Below are positions 11,901-22,700 of a stretch of 64,000 nucleotides of DNA, in pieces. The stretch is from Armigeres subalbatus (taxonomy: Eukaryota; Arthropoda; Insecta; Diptera; Culicidae). The stretch is taken from NCBI RefSeq assembly GCF_024139115.2, contig NC_085140.1, positions 435,077,260 to 435,141,259 of the forward strand, in the 5' to 3' direction. Each line of letters starts with the position of its first letter. Position 1 is the stretch's first letter. The translations under genes and the position numbers were made by a program. The notes under the pieces were generated by a model. It was not told the origin of the DNA and did no database searches. It was given only the letters and a program-made list of their open reading frames with translations.

Positions 11901-12601
11901 TGCTGTGCTGTCTATATTGAAATGAATAACTCTATGATTGCTAAAAAAGTCTTCTTCTGTGACCTTCCAATCTATTTTACTAGCTAGTTCTGGTGTTGCA
12001 AATGTCAAATCTATGGCAGATGGTATAGTGTTGGGGGCCTTAATTAATGTACTTGAACCATCATTCAGAAGTACTAAGTTCCTATTATCTAACAAATGTT
12101 CGAGCAGTTCTCCTCTTGGACAGTTTTCATGTGATGGATTCCATAGTTGATTATGGGCATTGAAGTCACCTGCTAATATAACTGAGCCATTAAAGTCATC
12201 AATTGTGTCCAGTAGTTTTTTAAAGGGTTCTTTAATATCATTATTGTTAACAGGTAGGGGTGGAATGTAAATTGAGATAAACAAAATTTTGGGTTGTGTG
12301 TTTTGTGTGACTATTGCAATTGATTCAATGGGATGTAATTTGGGTAGTTTGTGTGATTTAAATTCTATTTCATTTTTGACGAGGAAACCAACCCCACCAT
12401 AGCCGGCGGCTCTGGTTTCAGTCAGAAGTTTATAGCCTGGAAACTTGTAATGTTCGTCTTTCTTTAACCAGATTTCACTGAGGATTACTATATCAGTTTT
12501 GTTTTTTAGTAGGAAGTTTTTAAGGTCTCTCTAGTGTCTATTGGTCTTAAGCTTGTGATATTGTTTTGGATTATTTCAAGTTTTTTTAATGTATTAAGCA
12601 T
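8969..12601 (-). pseudogene. LINE ORF2: AP endonuclease, reverse transcriptase, RNase H (frameshifted)
   Basis: Starts at ATG 12601, overlapping the ORF1 stop. Endonuclease segment about 12525-11850 (AGDFNAHNQLW, SAIDLTFATPELA, FFSNHRVIHFN). Reverse transcriptase 11542-9797, with LAATFLDLTKAFDNV, GLPQGCPLSPILFN and the catalytic QFADDFTAV. RNase H about 9815-9460 retains YTDGS, SAEIVAI, LTDSKNA and GNDRAD, so its acidic residues are present. The C-terminus has CDHCGNTEDLSHILYHC. Frame breaks near 12527, 11858, 11633 (in an A-run), between RT and RNase H, and near 9655 make it non-functional. The breaks look like scattered ageing indels. Confidence 0.85.
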
Positions 12602-14168
12602 TGTTAGTTGACAGTTTATCTATGCTAGTGATTAGTTCGTTTACTTCCGGATTTATTATTTTATTAAGTTCTTCGCTGATATCTATTAGTAATAAATCTT
12701 GGTCAATACTGTCCGTTTTGTTAGCACTTTGGATGATGGTTTTTTGAATGGTTTTAATCTTGTCGAAAAGGTTGTTTAAGTTGAATTGTCGGATCAGATC
12801 GTCTTTTATTATTTGTGTTATTTTTTCAATTTCGGTGGTTCTGTATGGATTTGGTGAAAAGTCGTGATGGATGTTTTGCGTATTGAATAAATTCTGAGGA
12901 GTTTGGAAGTGTGGTGTTAGGATATCGTTACGCCTTCTTTGTTGTTTAGTTTGTTGGGTGTTATTCTGGATGTTCCTGGGTTTGTTATTTTCTAGTTGGG
13001 GAAAGTCTCTTATTGAGTCTAATCGTGCTTGTAGGTTTTGTTTCGTATGTCTTGGGTATTTGTCCGATGCTTCAAAATATGATGTCTTATTGATGGCCAT
13101 ATCCTGTCTAATTAAGTCCTGTCTAGATCTTTCTGGGCATTCCTTACTCGACGCTTTATGAATTCCAGCACAGTTAACACATTTCGGTTCCATTGAATCA
13201 CATTTGTCCTCAGTATGTTCCTGACCACAGTTGCAACACCTTGCTTCCCTAGACTTGCAAAACTTGTCCCTATGACCAAATCTCCAACATTTTACACAGA
13301 TTTTTAATGGAAACACATACGGTTCTACCGACCGCCTTGTTCCGTAAATTTCAAGTGATTTCGGGAGTTTTTCACCCCTGACGAAAATTTTAATGGAGTA
13401 TGTTGGTTGGAATCTGTTTTCTCCTATTCTTTTGTTGATCCTTTCCACCTTGAACACTTTGATGTTGTTTTCACATACAACATTTTCCATTACCTCCTGG
13501 TCTGTTATTGATGGCGGCACATCACCTACCACTCCTATGCTTTCCTTAAATCTGGTTGGAACAAAGATTGTGTACCCAAAACTATTCTTCAATAAATCTG
13601 AGTTTAGTAATTGTTCTGCATCTCTCGGTTTGTCGAAGCTTATCTGAAATTTACCACGGCCTACTCCTTTCATTGAGCTGTACTTGGTTACACCTATGTT
13701 TTTGAGCATTTTTGCCACTTCCATCGGATGTGGATGTTTGATTCCTTTCTCTTTGTCATTTTCTTTAGTTTCCTTTTCAATGATAAAAGTCGTGTAGTGA
13801 TGGTTTTTGGTCCAATTGTCGTTGTAATTTCCGTCAGTCTTGTCTTTGTTTTGTCTTTTTGTCATTAAGTCTGTTTTTGGTTTTGTACTTGCCATTGACA
13901 TTGTATGTGGTTGTTCAGTGTTTTGTATTTGTGCGTGTGCGTTTTTGTCGGCGTCGCCATTTTGTTTTTTCGCCTCATCGTCATCAGCAATGTCACGTGT
14001 CGTTTGATATTTGTCTTGTTTCCGTTTTCTGTCGCCATTTTGTTTGCTGCGCTTCACTCTTATTTCCTTCTCACTTTCGTCATCTGAATATTTATGTCTA
14101 GCTTTCGATTTTCTTATGATTTGTCCCCAATCATCGTCTTCCATTTTGTCTTCAATTCCCGCCTCCAT
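12594..14168 (-). CDS. LINE ORF1 (gag-like, three CCHC zinc knuckles)
   Basis: 524 codons if started at the ATG at 14168 (MEAGIEDKMEDDDWG); the open frame extends upstream to a TTG at 14255, but no earlier ATG is in frame. The N-terminal half is charged and low-complexity. The centre has an RRM-like/DUF region. Residues near 305-355 carry CVKCWRFGHRDKFC, CCNCGQEHTEDKC and CVNCAGIHKASSKEC, the triple knuckle of I/Jockey-group gag proteins that bind element RNA. The tail is Q/N-rich. The stop overlaps the ORF2 start in the eight bases ATGCTTAA, so ORF2 is probably made by re-initiation. Confidence 0.88.
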   Translation of the reverse strand: MEAGIEDKMEDDDWGQIIRKSKARHKYSDDESEKEIRVKRSKQNGDRKRKQDKYQTTRDIADDDEAKKQNGDADKNAHAQIQNTEQPHTMSMASTKPKTDLMTKRQNKDKTDGNYNDNWTKNHHYTTFIIEKETKENDKEKGIKHPHPMEVAKMLKNIGVTKYSSMKGVGRGKFQISFDKPRDAEQLLNSDLLKNSFGYTIFVPTRFKESIGVVGDVPPSITDQEVMENVVCENNIKVFKVERINKRIGENRFQPTYSIKIFVRGEKLPKSLEIYGTRRSVEPYVFPLKICVKCWRFGHRDKFCKSREARCCNCGQEHTEDKCDSMEPKCVNCAGIHKASSKECPERSRQDLIRQDMAINKTSYFEASDKYPRHTKQNLQARLDSIRDFPQLENNKPRNIQNNTQQTKQQRRRNDILTPHFQTPQNLFNTQNIHHDFSPNPYRTTEIEKITQIIKDDLIRQFNLNNLFDKIKTIQKTIIQSANKTDSIDQDLLLIDISEELNKIINPEVNELITSIDKLSTNNA

Positions 14169-14447
14169 CACTTTCCCACATGTGGACCGTCCCCTAGAGC
14201 AATTTTTTTTCCAAGAAATTTGCCCAGAAAACACGTCCGTCAAGTTGATACCCAATAAAACTAACTATATGGAGAATACTTACAGTAACTAATTGTAATC
14301 TTATCATTATTATTTACAGTAATTTACACTTTAGGTTAATCAGTTTTTTCACTAATCTTCTTTTTCTTCTAGAAAATTCGATTCGCGAAACGCGGTGTCA
14401 CAATCCTCGTCAAAGATCGTCCGAACTGGTCGAAGTGTTTGGAGAGA

Positions 14448-14462
14448 ATGATTTTCATTATT
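14448..14462. repeat. 15-bp target-site duplication, 5' side of I-clade LINE
   Basis: Exact copy of 8773-8787. It marks the 5' junction, so the LINE appears not to be 5'-truncated. Confidence 0.88.
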
Positions 14463-14548
14463 TACATCAATAATAAAAATACCACAAAAGAAACGTCAAG
14501 TTAGAAAAGTTTATTAATCACAAAAAAAGCAGATATTGAATCCATAAT

Positions 14549-14787
14549 TTATGAGTTTTCAGCATATGAATTATAAGCTACAATCTTTCTGGTCTTGCAA
14601 GTTACCAATTTCCACGTTGTTGCAGGCGCTGATGCGGACATTATTCCACATGGGTAAAACTGCTCACCTACCGTATCTGAACTCCCAAAGATTAGCGAGT
14701 GCGCTATGGTTTGGGAATGTATAGATGTATTACTCTCTCCGGGATCCATCTGTCCGGTGAGCTGTCGGGTTTCCATGATGGCAGTTT
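14549..14787 (-). CDS. candidate 3'-terminal exon of an unidentified gene
   Basis: On the minus strand an acceptor TTTTTTATTGCAG (complement of about 14788-14800) precedes a frame of 79 codons (from TAIMETRQLTGQMDPG to KIVAYNSYAENS), with a TAA stop and an AATAAA on the same strand at 14515-14510, 35 bases downstream. Composition is protein-like (GEQFYPCGIMSASAP). I do not recognise the family and found no upstream exon before 15.6 kb; the rest of the gene may lie further right or be lost. It may also be a fortuitous ORF or a retrocopy end. Confidence 0.33.
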
Positions 14788-14799
14788 CTGCAATAAAAA

Positions 14800-15579
14800 A
14801 CAGATTAATCGAGTAAGAACCATGATCACAATAAGGACATATGTATCTAGTTTAGACAAGACTTAGGCACAGTGAATTTCGGAATCAGTTGAGCAAGATA
14901 ACCTACCTACTTGAAGATATGAACATCTCATTAACAGGTTTTTCTCAGCACATCAATCTTTCTCAGCACCTCCGCGGCGTTTGTTGGTTAACTTGCCTTT
15001 TGTGACACTTTTTCGTCTGCTTTTGCACTATAGGATTTCGGGCGGTCATTAATCGAAAATGTCATGTCTTCCGAATTATTTTAAAATATTTTCTCTCCAT
15101 TGTCAATACTCTAATTAAGAGAAATTCTGAATTTGAAGTCTCTAGGTGCACTAGTTCCAAAGATATAAGGTGTCAAAGTCAGAAATGGGTAAAAAAGTTA
15201 ACAAATTTCCTGAAAAAATATTTTACTTTCAACTATTTATTGAAATATTTTCTTAATGTTTTTTCTTTAATGTTAATACATCATTACAAAGGTAATTGTA
15301 TAAGCTTTAAAATGGTATGCAAAAACTAATGGTTACATTGTGAAAAAAAATGAAAAAAATGCGGAAACAATATTTTTTCCAAAACGACGCTATTTTCAAC
15401 TTTGATAGTGAAGAACTTTTTTCCTCAGAAATCCCCGGGTTCTTTTATGATGCACATCAAGGACGAAGCTTCGACTAAAATTTCCCGAAATAATTTCTTG
15501 CCACTATTTGCAATTAACAGAGTTAAATCACTTTGATTTTTTTCATTTATTTTTTTACTGTGTTTTGCCTCTCTCGTAC
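14800..15579. other. no gene seen
   Basis: AT-rich, poly(A)/poly(T)-broken sequence with no supported ORF, RNA gene or delimited repeat. Confidence 0.35.
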
Positions 15580-15835
15580 TCCAAGGTTAATGCTCATTCC
15601 AAAACGAATGTTTGATAGAAGGCCCGGAGATCCGTAGTGGTATATATCAACTAACTCAGCTCGAAGAATTGAGGTGATGTCTGTATGTGTGTGCATGCGC
15701 GTCTGTATGTATGTGCGCAAATCGCCATTTAGACGCTTATTTGTGTACGATTTTCTCGCAACAAGTTTCATTCGACGGGAAATCTAGTCCCATCGTTTCC
15801 TATTGAAAATGGGCCAGACTGAACTATGGGCTCAA
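15580..15835 (-). repeat. dispersed repeat, copy A (second copy at 56.0-56.8 kb)
   Basis: Read on the minus strand it shares, in the same order, several blocks with 56.0-56.8 kb: CCCATTTTCAATAG, TCCCGTCGAATG, AACTTGTTGCGAG, ACATACAGACATCACC, a TCGA/GAGT block, GGTATATA and TCTCCGGGCCTTCTA. The centre has a CA/TG-rich microsatellite (15680-15715). No coding capacity. It behaves like a short non-autonomous element or LINE 3' tail; class unresolved. Confidence 0.65.
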
Positions 15836-16871
15836 AGGGTATGGTCAAAATACATGTATTGGTAATAACTTCGACTTTATTTATAACAATTTTTTAACTT
15901 TTCAAAGGAGTGAATGAATAAAACCCCAATACAATGCAGCACAACGGTAACGGTAACGGAATTTATATATTTCCTGTCAAATTTTACTGGTTCCGTCGCC
16001 ATTCCGCTGAATTGCGTTTGGGGCTTGAGTGGTTTGAGTCATTTCCTAAACCTATTTTTCTGAGCTATTCATTAGCTACTGATGGAGAACTAAATATGAG
16101 GTTTCATAGTATGTAAATATTTATAAATCTCATGGAATCAATAATTCTGACATGTTTATTGCAAAAGTAAAGACGAACAATATCTTAGTTAGTACGGAGA
16201 GTATGAAATTCTTGCTAGTGTTCATGAATGTCTGGCTAAAGGTAGGGAAATATTTATTCACTCATCTACACTTTGAGGTTCACTGGCTGAACAACCAGCG
16301 GAAAGTCAATATAAAAAAGAAGAAATTTAGAACTCATAATGCAAGAAAATGATCAAGAGAGGCAAATGTTGACATTTTTCTTCGTGCCTTACATGAATCA
16401 GATCTATTTTAAGCTCGATTTGGATAACGAGGAGACATTGGAAAAAATTCACTTAGTTATTCTTATGCCATGCGTAATTTTGTAATATTTGAAGATTTTT
16501 AAAAGTTCTTTATCCTCTGATACTTTAGATGAATTCATGTCATCTTCCATCGTTGATGGAATTGAAGAAAATATCATTAAAGATTTAAACCTTCACACAG
16601 AAAAGAATGATGCTATATATAACTTGTAGAAATCATGAAAACAAATCAAAAATAATTTAAATAGTGTTGTTATTCAAATTGAAAGAAATTTGCTTTTCGG
16701 AACAATGGAGCATTGTGGAATGAATGAATGTTCACATTTTTGAGAATATATTATTCTCATTTATTTTTGAATAACTTGTACAAATGTCATGGGATTGCGA
16801 TTTCTAATTTGCTAATACCCTTTTTCAAAAGTTATTTCCAATTCTGATTCTTTAAGAAAATTGTTTAACTA
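15836..16871. other. no gene seen
   Basis: About 1 kb of AT-rich DNA. Short open frames exist but lack codon regularity, introns or recognisable motifs. Nothing supported. Confidence 0.35.
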
Positions 16872-17022
16872 TTTTTTAGTGGAATGTTTTCACTGTCATA
16901 AGACGAGTTTAGTAAAATTCCATTTTATTCCACCAACTCGTATTAGTTCTACATATACGTATTTCGACCTGTTAGGACGTCTTCAGTGTCTCGTACTTTA
17001 CTCGTTCTTGACTTCTGATTCT
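16872..17022 (+). repeat. dispersed repeat with CGTATTTCGACC tail, copy A
   Basis: Blocks TTTAGTGGAA, TTCACT, GTCATAAG, CGAGTTT and CGTATTTCGAC occur in this order here and, reverse-complemented, at 36716-36821. The tail ACGTATTTCGACCTGTTAGG is followed by ACGTCTTCAGTGTCTCGTAC. No ORF. The block order suggests a short interspersed element whose class I cannot fix from two copies. Confidence 0.65.
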
Positions 17023-17214
17023 TTGATTAACATTTAATGCTTTAGGATCCTTCAGAACCTAGTACTTTGTCAAACAGATTGTTCTAAATACAAATTGTGA
17101 GGCATGAGAGTAAGAACAAAAAAATATCACTGAATGTCATGAAATTAATGTCTTTTAACATTAATTCGGTTCTCTCGCCGCCAACTTCAGATTTAGAGCA
17201 ATGAAAAGTTATTA

Positions 17215-17515
17215 GATTTATTGGTAGGGGAGGCGTTTTGTTACTTTCTTCCCACAAAAATGATTACCTTCCGCAAAAATATACAAAAATATATAGACGA
17301 CAGTCCACAAATGAGGATGGAGAAGGGGGAGGGTTCATGATGTCCATAAATTGCTGTACTTAGTTTTTGTACAACCCCCTTCCTTCTCCTCAAGAAAACA
17401 TATAAAATTAAACTTCCTAAATTGGATTGCTTTGTCACGTTAATCGAATTTATGAAAAAAAATATTACGTAATTCATAGACGATCCCTAAAGGGGGGGGG
17501 GTGTTAGAAATTATA
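17215..17515. repeat. G-run MITE-like repeat
   Basis: Contains ATTACGTAATTCATAGACGATCCC followed by a ten-G run (about 17490-17501), plus GGGGGAGGG and CCCCCTTCCTTC blocks in opposite orientation. This resembles the elements at 45468-45612 and 63145-63305, which share ACGTAA-type ends and homopolymer G tracts. Borders not defined. Confidence 0.4.
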
Positions 17516-17681
17516 TATTCATGCTATTTCGACCATACACAGCTAAAGCAAAGTGGAAAATCACTTGAAAAGTCCAATTTTATTTTTGACCGCTCGCTTG
17601 TATGGGGATCCCCCATAGTGTTTTGGTCGGTTTATCTCCTGCATCCAGGTAGTAACAAGACGTGTCTTCCGCCCTCGCTCC

Positions 17682-17767
17682 CGGCGATAGATTTTCATCG
17701 TAGCTAAATCGCTTTCGGCGATAGATTTTCATCGTAGCTAAATCGCTTTCGGCGATAGATTTTCATT
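17682..17767. repeat. 34-bp tandem repeat, 2.5 copies
   Basis: CGGCGATAGATTTTCATCGT then AGCTAAATCGCTTT repeats at 17682, 17716 and 17750 with a period of 34. The first two copies are identical and the third is cut after GATTTTCAT. A degraded piece (GCTAAATCACTTTC) follows near 17803. Confidence 0.85.
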
Positions 17768-17897
17768 GTGCAGATGTTAGTCGTTGATGACCACAACGAA
17801 ATCATTGCTAAATCACTTTCTCCCTGCGTCTTCTTTTAAACTGATGACAAAAGATGTGTGATTCCAACCGGTTTCCATCGACGATGTTTGCACCATA

Positions 17898-18141
17898 CAC
17901 ACTTAATCACGATTTTCTTGTTCGGTAATTTTTTTTACCGATCTGAACTGCAAATTGTAAAATATACCGAGAAGGTCGTCAATTTTTAGAAATTTTTCAG
18001 TCCTATCAGTAACAGATTCATTGAATTACTGACCACTGTTATTTTATACAGGGTTTTCAGCAAAAAGTTACGTTTACTGGATAGATCATTAAAAGTCAGT
18101 ACAAAAAAATACTGACTATTCGGTAATTGAAACTAACTGTG
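17898..18141. mobile_element. MITE, CACACTTAA-type ends, TA duplication
   Basis: Left end CACACTTAA preceded by TA (17896-17897); right end AACTGTG followed by TA (18142-18143). The interior carries CGGTAA/TTACCG and CAGTA/TACTG blocks like the MITE at 6801-7009. No ORF. Family membership is inferred from the ends and GGTAA-rich interior. Confidence 0.55.
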
Positions 18142-18976
18142 TACCTTCGTCTCGAAGGAGGAACTTTCGGCGACAATTAACCTTTGATAAATAACTAGAA
18201 ATATTATATTAGAATACTTTTAAAACAAATGGAGAAATAAATAACCTACCTGTTTAGTATAACATGGTACAATACCAGGAAAAATTAAATATTATTTTCT
18301 GTATGTTTGTTTGCTTTGTTTGGTATAACTTTTTTGGCGCAACTTTCAGTGACAGATCGTCGTATGCAGGTCGTTTGCTGCCAGTTGCATTTTTTTGCTA
18401 TCAGTGTTGCCAAAATTGTTAGATGTTTACGTTTGTTCAACTATTTCACACATTTTGATCTGAGAGCTCTACTGTGAAAATAACAATTTTTTGCGACTAA
18501 AAAAACTTTCCTATCAATCAATTTAGCAGTTGATTTAAAAGTTTTAGCATTCAATAATACCAAATATTCTCTACTTTTGAAATAAAATTAGAAAATGTTG
18601 TAATCACAATTATTTTTCGCTCTGTGTATAAGTACATTAGGGTCTCGCCGACATTTCTCACCAACACGAACGCAGGTTCGTGGTTGCAAACAATCCCATT
18701 TGATTTTGCCGTGACAGCTGCTCGTGGTTGCAAACAAACCGAGTAAAAGTGTGAGTGAAACGTGCGTGTACGTACACGATCGCTGAAAGCCTAATGGAGA
18801 AAAATATAAAGTAACTTTAACCTTGAACGGCGACGGAACAAAAAAAGATATTTTAGTTTCAAGATAGATTGTCGCTTCGGTTACCTTTGTTCTGCTGTCC
18901 GAGACACGGTACCTAACTGTCAGATGATCTGACTCAGATCGTATGTATTTTTCCTTCATTGGCATTTAGATCCCCT

Positions 18977-19132
18977 ATGGTCCAATGCACCGAGTTCATC
19001 ATTGACGTTTGAGACGGGCGCTGTTTACTAAGAATGAATACTTTTTCATTCATCGAGTTCATGCAAGTGTTCATTTTTAGTAAACAGCGCCCGTCTCAAA
19101 CGTCATTGTGTTCATTCGGTGCATTGGACCAT
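18977..19132. mobile_element. hairpin MITE with ~50-bp arms
   Basis: The arms starting ATGGTCCAATGCACCGA and continuing TTGACGTTTGAGACGGGCGC then TGTTTACTAA are repeated in reverse complement on the right (TTAGTAAACAGCGCCCGTCT then CAAACGTCA, ending ATTGGACCAT). A short loop around 19035-19075 separates them. Transcribed it would fold into a near-perfect hairpin. The outer flank is CCT on both sides, possibly a 3-bp target duplication. Confidence 0.75.
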
Positions 19133-19311
19133 CCTCGCCAGCAAAAGATGGTCTGGAAAGCGACTACAGCGACAATGTTTATCTTGTAAATATATTTATA
19201 CACTCAGCGAACTGGACTATCGAAATTCATAACTGGCGCCTTATGAATCTTCGACTGATTATTCCACCAACAGTGATTCTTATACGCAGTTACCTTCCTA
19301 AGTAAACAAGC

Positions 19312-19394
19312 GTCGATGGGCGTGTGGTCTACATACCGGCCTTCCGACCCCGACGTCCATGGTTCGAACCCAGTCTGCCGCACTTAACTTTTTT
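19312..19394 (+). mobile_element. tRNA-like SINE head
   Basis: GTGTGGTCTACATACCGGCC (A-box region) and the B box GGTTCGAACCC (19361-19371) are about 35 bases apart, followed by CTGCCGCA and a T-run at 19388. It resembles a tRNA but lacks a full cloverleaf. A SINE head or tRNA pseudogene is most likely, about 350 bases upstream of THOC2. Confidence 0.5.
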
Positions 19395-19745
19395 TCAAAT
19401 GAAAATCATCATTCATTAGGCAACTTATTGAAATTCATACCGATTCCTTGTGGCAAATTTTCATAAGGCGTTTGATTGAAAATCATACGTCCATTTTCCT
19501 CAGTGTATAGTTATATAGTTAAATATTAGTTATAACTAAAATATCTTTTATGCAAATGCATAATATTTTTTCAACAAGTTTGTTATCTGTCCCATTTCGC
19601 ATCTGTGATCGATCGGGAACGCCAGCAGCTTGTCATCTTTTTCGCTCTGCCGTATCGAAATCGGAAGCTCTCCTCCAACCAACGCACCGAGCACGCATCC
19701 ACAACGAAAAACGAACGTCAAAACGACGAAAAATTGGTCGCAAAA

Positions 19746-22700
19746 ATGCTGAACGCTGATATTTGGAAATCGTGGGAAAGAAGTGGAAAATCTGAATTGT
19801 AATTCGAGTTTCTTCCGTCTGAAATTTAGTGCAAAGTGTAGCTCGAGTGGTGCCCTTCCGTTTGGTGGTGGAATTTCCGCGAATGCTGGGTTATTTTCCG
19901 AGAAAACATGGATTCTAGTTTGCCTGATTTCATTCCTCATGCTCAAAAGAAAAAGTTTTCTTTTTCTTCCGGCGGTGGTGGCGTCGGGATGTGTTTGATT
20001 GCTTCATGTGTTTTGGATGTTTGTGCGTGAAATCCGGTAGTTACCGGTTCGATGGGAGCGATTGAGCGGTTCCCACTTGAGAATAACACTTTGCGGGAGA
20101 TCAGGCGAAGTGGCAGGTAACCTTGAAATTGATGATTTTGTTGTTTCTTCCTACAGCTTGAAACAGTGTAAGACGCTGCTGAAGGAGGAAGGCAGTCCAC
20201 TGTTCGGAAAGAATGATCGGAAAACGGAAATATCGCGGGCGATCTATGAACTTGTATCCCATGGTATCCACGGCCAGATTAAGAAGGAGAGCGCGCTCGT
20301 GATGCTGGGCGAGCTGGCCAACTTACACAGCGACATTCCATCGATCATGCTGGATATATTTGGAGTATTGGACGCAGAAACGGCTGCCGGTGGCGGGGGA
20401 AGTGGGACAGATGCCTCCACCGAGGAACGTGCTGCGTTTTGCTACATTGTTAAGGAATCGGACCGATTTCTGTCAGAGAAATTGCTGAAAGAGCGACTGG
20501 AAATTGACACGCTGCAAGATGTTGGGACAATCAAGAACCGCAGTTTCTATACAAAGTTTATTAAAGTTAAAACGAAACTCTAGTAAGTAATTTATTATTC
20601 AATTAATTGTTTTCATTGACACAAAAAAAAATCATTGCAGTTACAAACAGCGTCGTTTCAATCTGTTCCGCGAGGAAAGCGAAGGGTATGCAAAGCTTAT
20701 CACGGAATTAAATCAGGAATTCACCGAGACGAACACGGTGCAAAATATATTGGAAATTATCAAGTCGTTGATTGGCTGCTTCAACTTGGACCCTAACCGG
20801 GTGTTGGACATTATGTTGGAATCGTTTGAGACGCGACCGGAGCACGATAAAATCTTCATTCCATTGCTTCAGTCGTACATCAATGATGGCAACATCATCT
20901 GCGAGGTGTTAGGATACAAATATCGGCATTTCTCGGATAGTCGCACGCCAGAATCGCTGTTCAAGGTGACGGCGCTGCTCTTGCAGCATGGAGTCATCAA
21001 ACTGGACGATATCTACGCTTGGCTTAGTCCGACCGACAAGCTAATCGTCAGTGAATGGGAGTCGGAAGTGAATGACGCGAAAGAGTTTGTCCGCAGATTG
21101 AATGTTGTTTCCACGAACAAAGATAAGGAGCAGGAGCCAGAGCCGGAAAAAGAGATGACCCCGGAAAAGTACGCCACCAATCAGAAATGGGGTCTCTGCG
21201 AAGCGCTCCTACATGTGGGAGATTGGAATACCGCTCAGCTCTTGCTGAAGAAGCTCCCAGAACAATCAGTAATGGTACATGAGCGTATCGCCAAAGCCCT
21301 GTGTTGGCTACTGCATATGATAATCGAACCGGTCTACCGTCTGAAGTGTGCCCTTCCGTGCAATATCAAAGGACGCCCAATTAGCAACGGACTGAGTAAG
21401 TTGGCGCCGGCGCCTGTTACCACAATCTCTAAACTACGCAATCATGCCTTCCCCATGTTCACCGCCTTGGGCCCTTCACTGCACTATGATTCGGTTCTGC
21501 TGTACAAGCTCCTTCGTCTGGTTCGCATCATTCTCACAGAGATGAACGTAGATCCGGCGAATACGCCTACTCCCGGTTCGGAGAACGAACAACTCTACTA
21601 TGATATAATTACCTTGCTGGATGCGTCTATTTTGCCTTCTCTGTCCTACATGGATTGTAACTGCTGCGTGGCCGAAGAAATCTGGTCCATCGTGAAGCTG
21701 TATCCGTACCAATATAGGTACAGTTTGTATGCGCGTTGGAAGAACGACACCTACCAGCTGCAGCCGAAGTTAATCCGACGTCGGGGGAATGCCCAGAAGC
21801 AAATCAAAGCTCTGATGAAACGAGTCAGTAAGGAAAATAGCAAACCCGTGGGAAGGCTGATCGGAAAGCTTAGTCACTGCTCGCCAGGTTTTCTGTTCGA
21901 TTATGTAAGTCTGCTTATTGGTTTTCTTTCAACATCTGATACGAATGATTCCCAACTGTTTTTAGATTCTTTTGCAAATCCAAATCTACGACAATCTGAT
22001 TACCCCGGTTGTCGATTCCCTGAAGTATTTGACATCCCTATCGTACGACGTGCTCGGCTACTGTCTGATTGAATCACTGGAACAAGTCGATCGCAATCCA
22101 ATGCAGAACGATGGTACTTCAATATCGCTCTGGTTGCAAAGTTTGGCAAATTTTTGCGGCGCCATCTACAAAAAGTACAACATCGAATTGAGCGGACTGC
22201 TACAGTACGTGGGAAACCAGCTGAAGGCGCATAAGAGGTAAGCTGCTGCTTTTGTTTTTTTTTATTAATGATAAATAATGTGTGTTTATGTTGCAGTTTG
22301 GATTTGTTGATACTGAAGGAGGTTGTGCAGAAAATGACTGGGATCGAAGCGGCCGAAGAGATGACAGTGGAACAGATTGGTGCGATGTGCGGAGGAGAGT
22401 TGCTGCGCGGTGAGGTAAGAAGCGGTCAATCTTTTTATAGTTTGGTGAACACGCAATTAACTGTAACTAATTTGCGTTCCAGGCCGGGTACTTTAGTCAA
22501 GTACGCAACACCAAGAAATCCTCTCAACGATTGAAGGATGCTCTGGCAAGTAACGATCTGGCAGTAGCTCTGTGCTTACTGATTGCCCAGCAGAAGCACT
22601 GCGTAATTTATCGTGAAACTGCTTCAAGTCACCTGAAGCTCGTGGGAAAACTTTACGACCAATGTCAAGACACTTTGGTCCAATTCGGAACGTTCCTGGG

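Larger units (their letters stand above)
8788..14447 (-). mobile_element. I-clade non-LTR retrotransposon, near full length
   Basis: A 5.66-kb element on the minus strand between exact 15-bp duplications, with a poly(A) tail (T-run 8788-8803) at its 3' end. Order from its 5' end: UTR (14447-14169), ORF1 with three CCHC knuckles, ORF2 with AP endonuclease, reverse transcriptase and RNase H. The RNase H domain together with ORF1 knuckles fits the I clade. ORF1 is intact but ORF2 carries several small indels, so this copy cannot mobilise itself. It landed about 60 bases beyond the candidate poly(A) signal of the exon at 14549-14787. Confidence 0.9.

Noticed and set aside
19312..19394. Functional tRNA gene
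   Set aside because: A and B boxes are present but acceptor and anticodon stems do not pair convincingly; more likely a SINE head. The same applies to 222-352 and 60140-60228.
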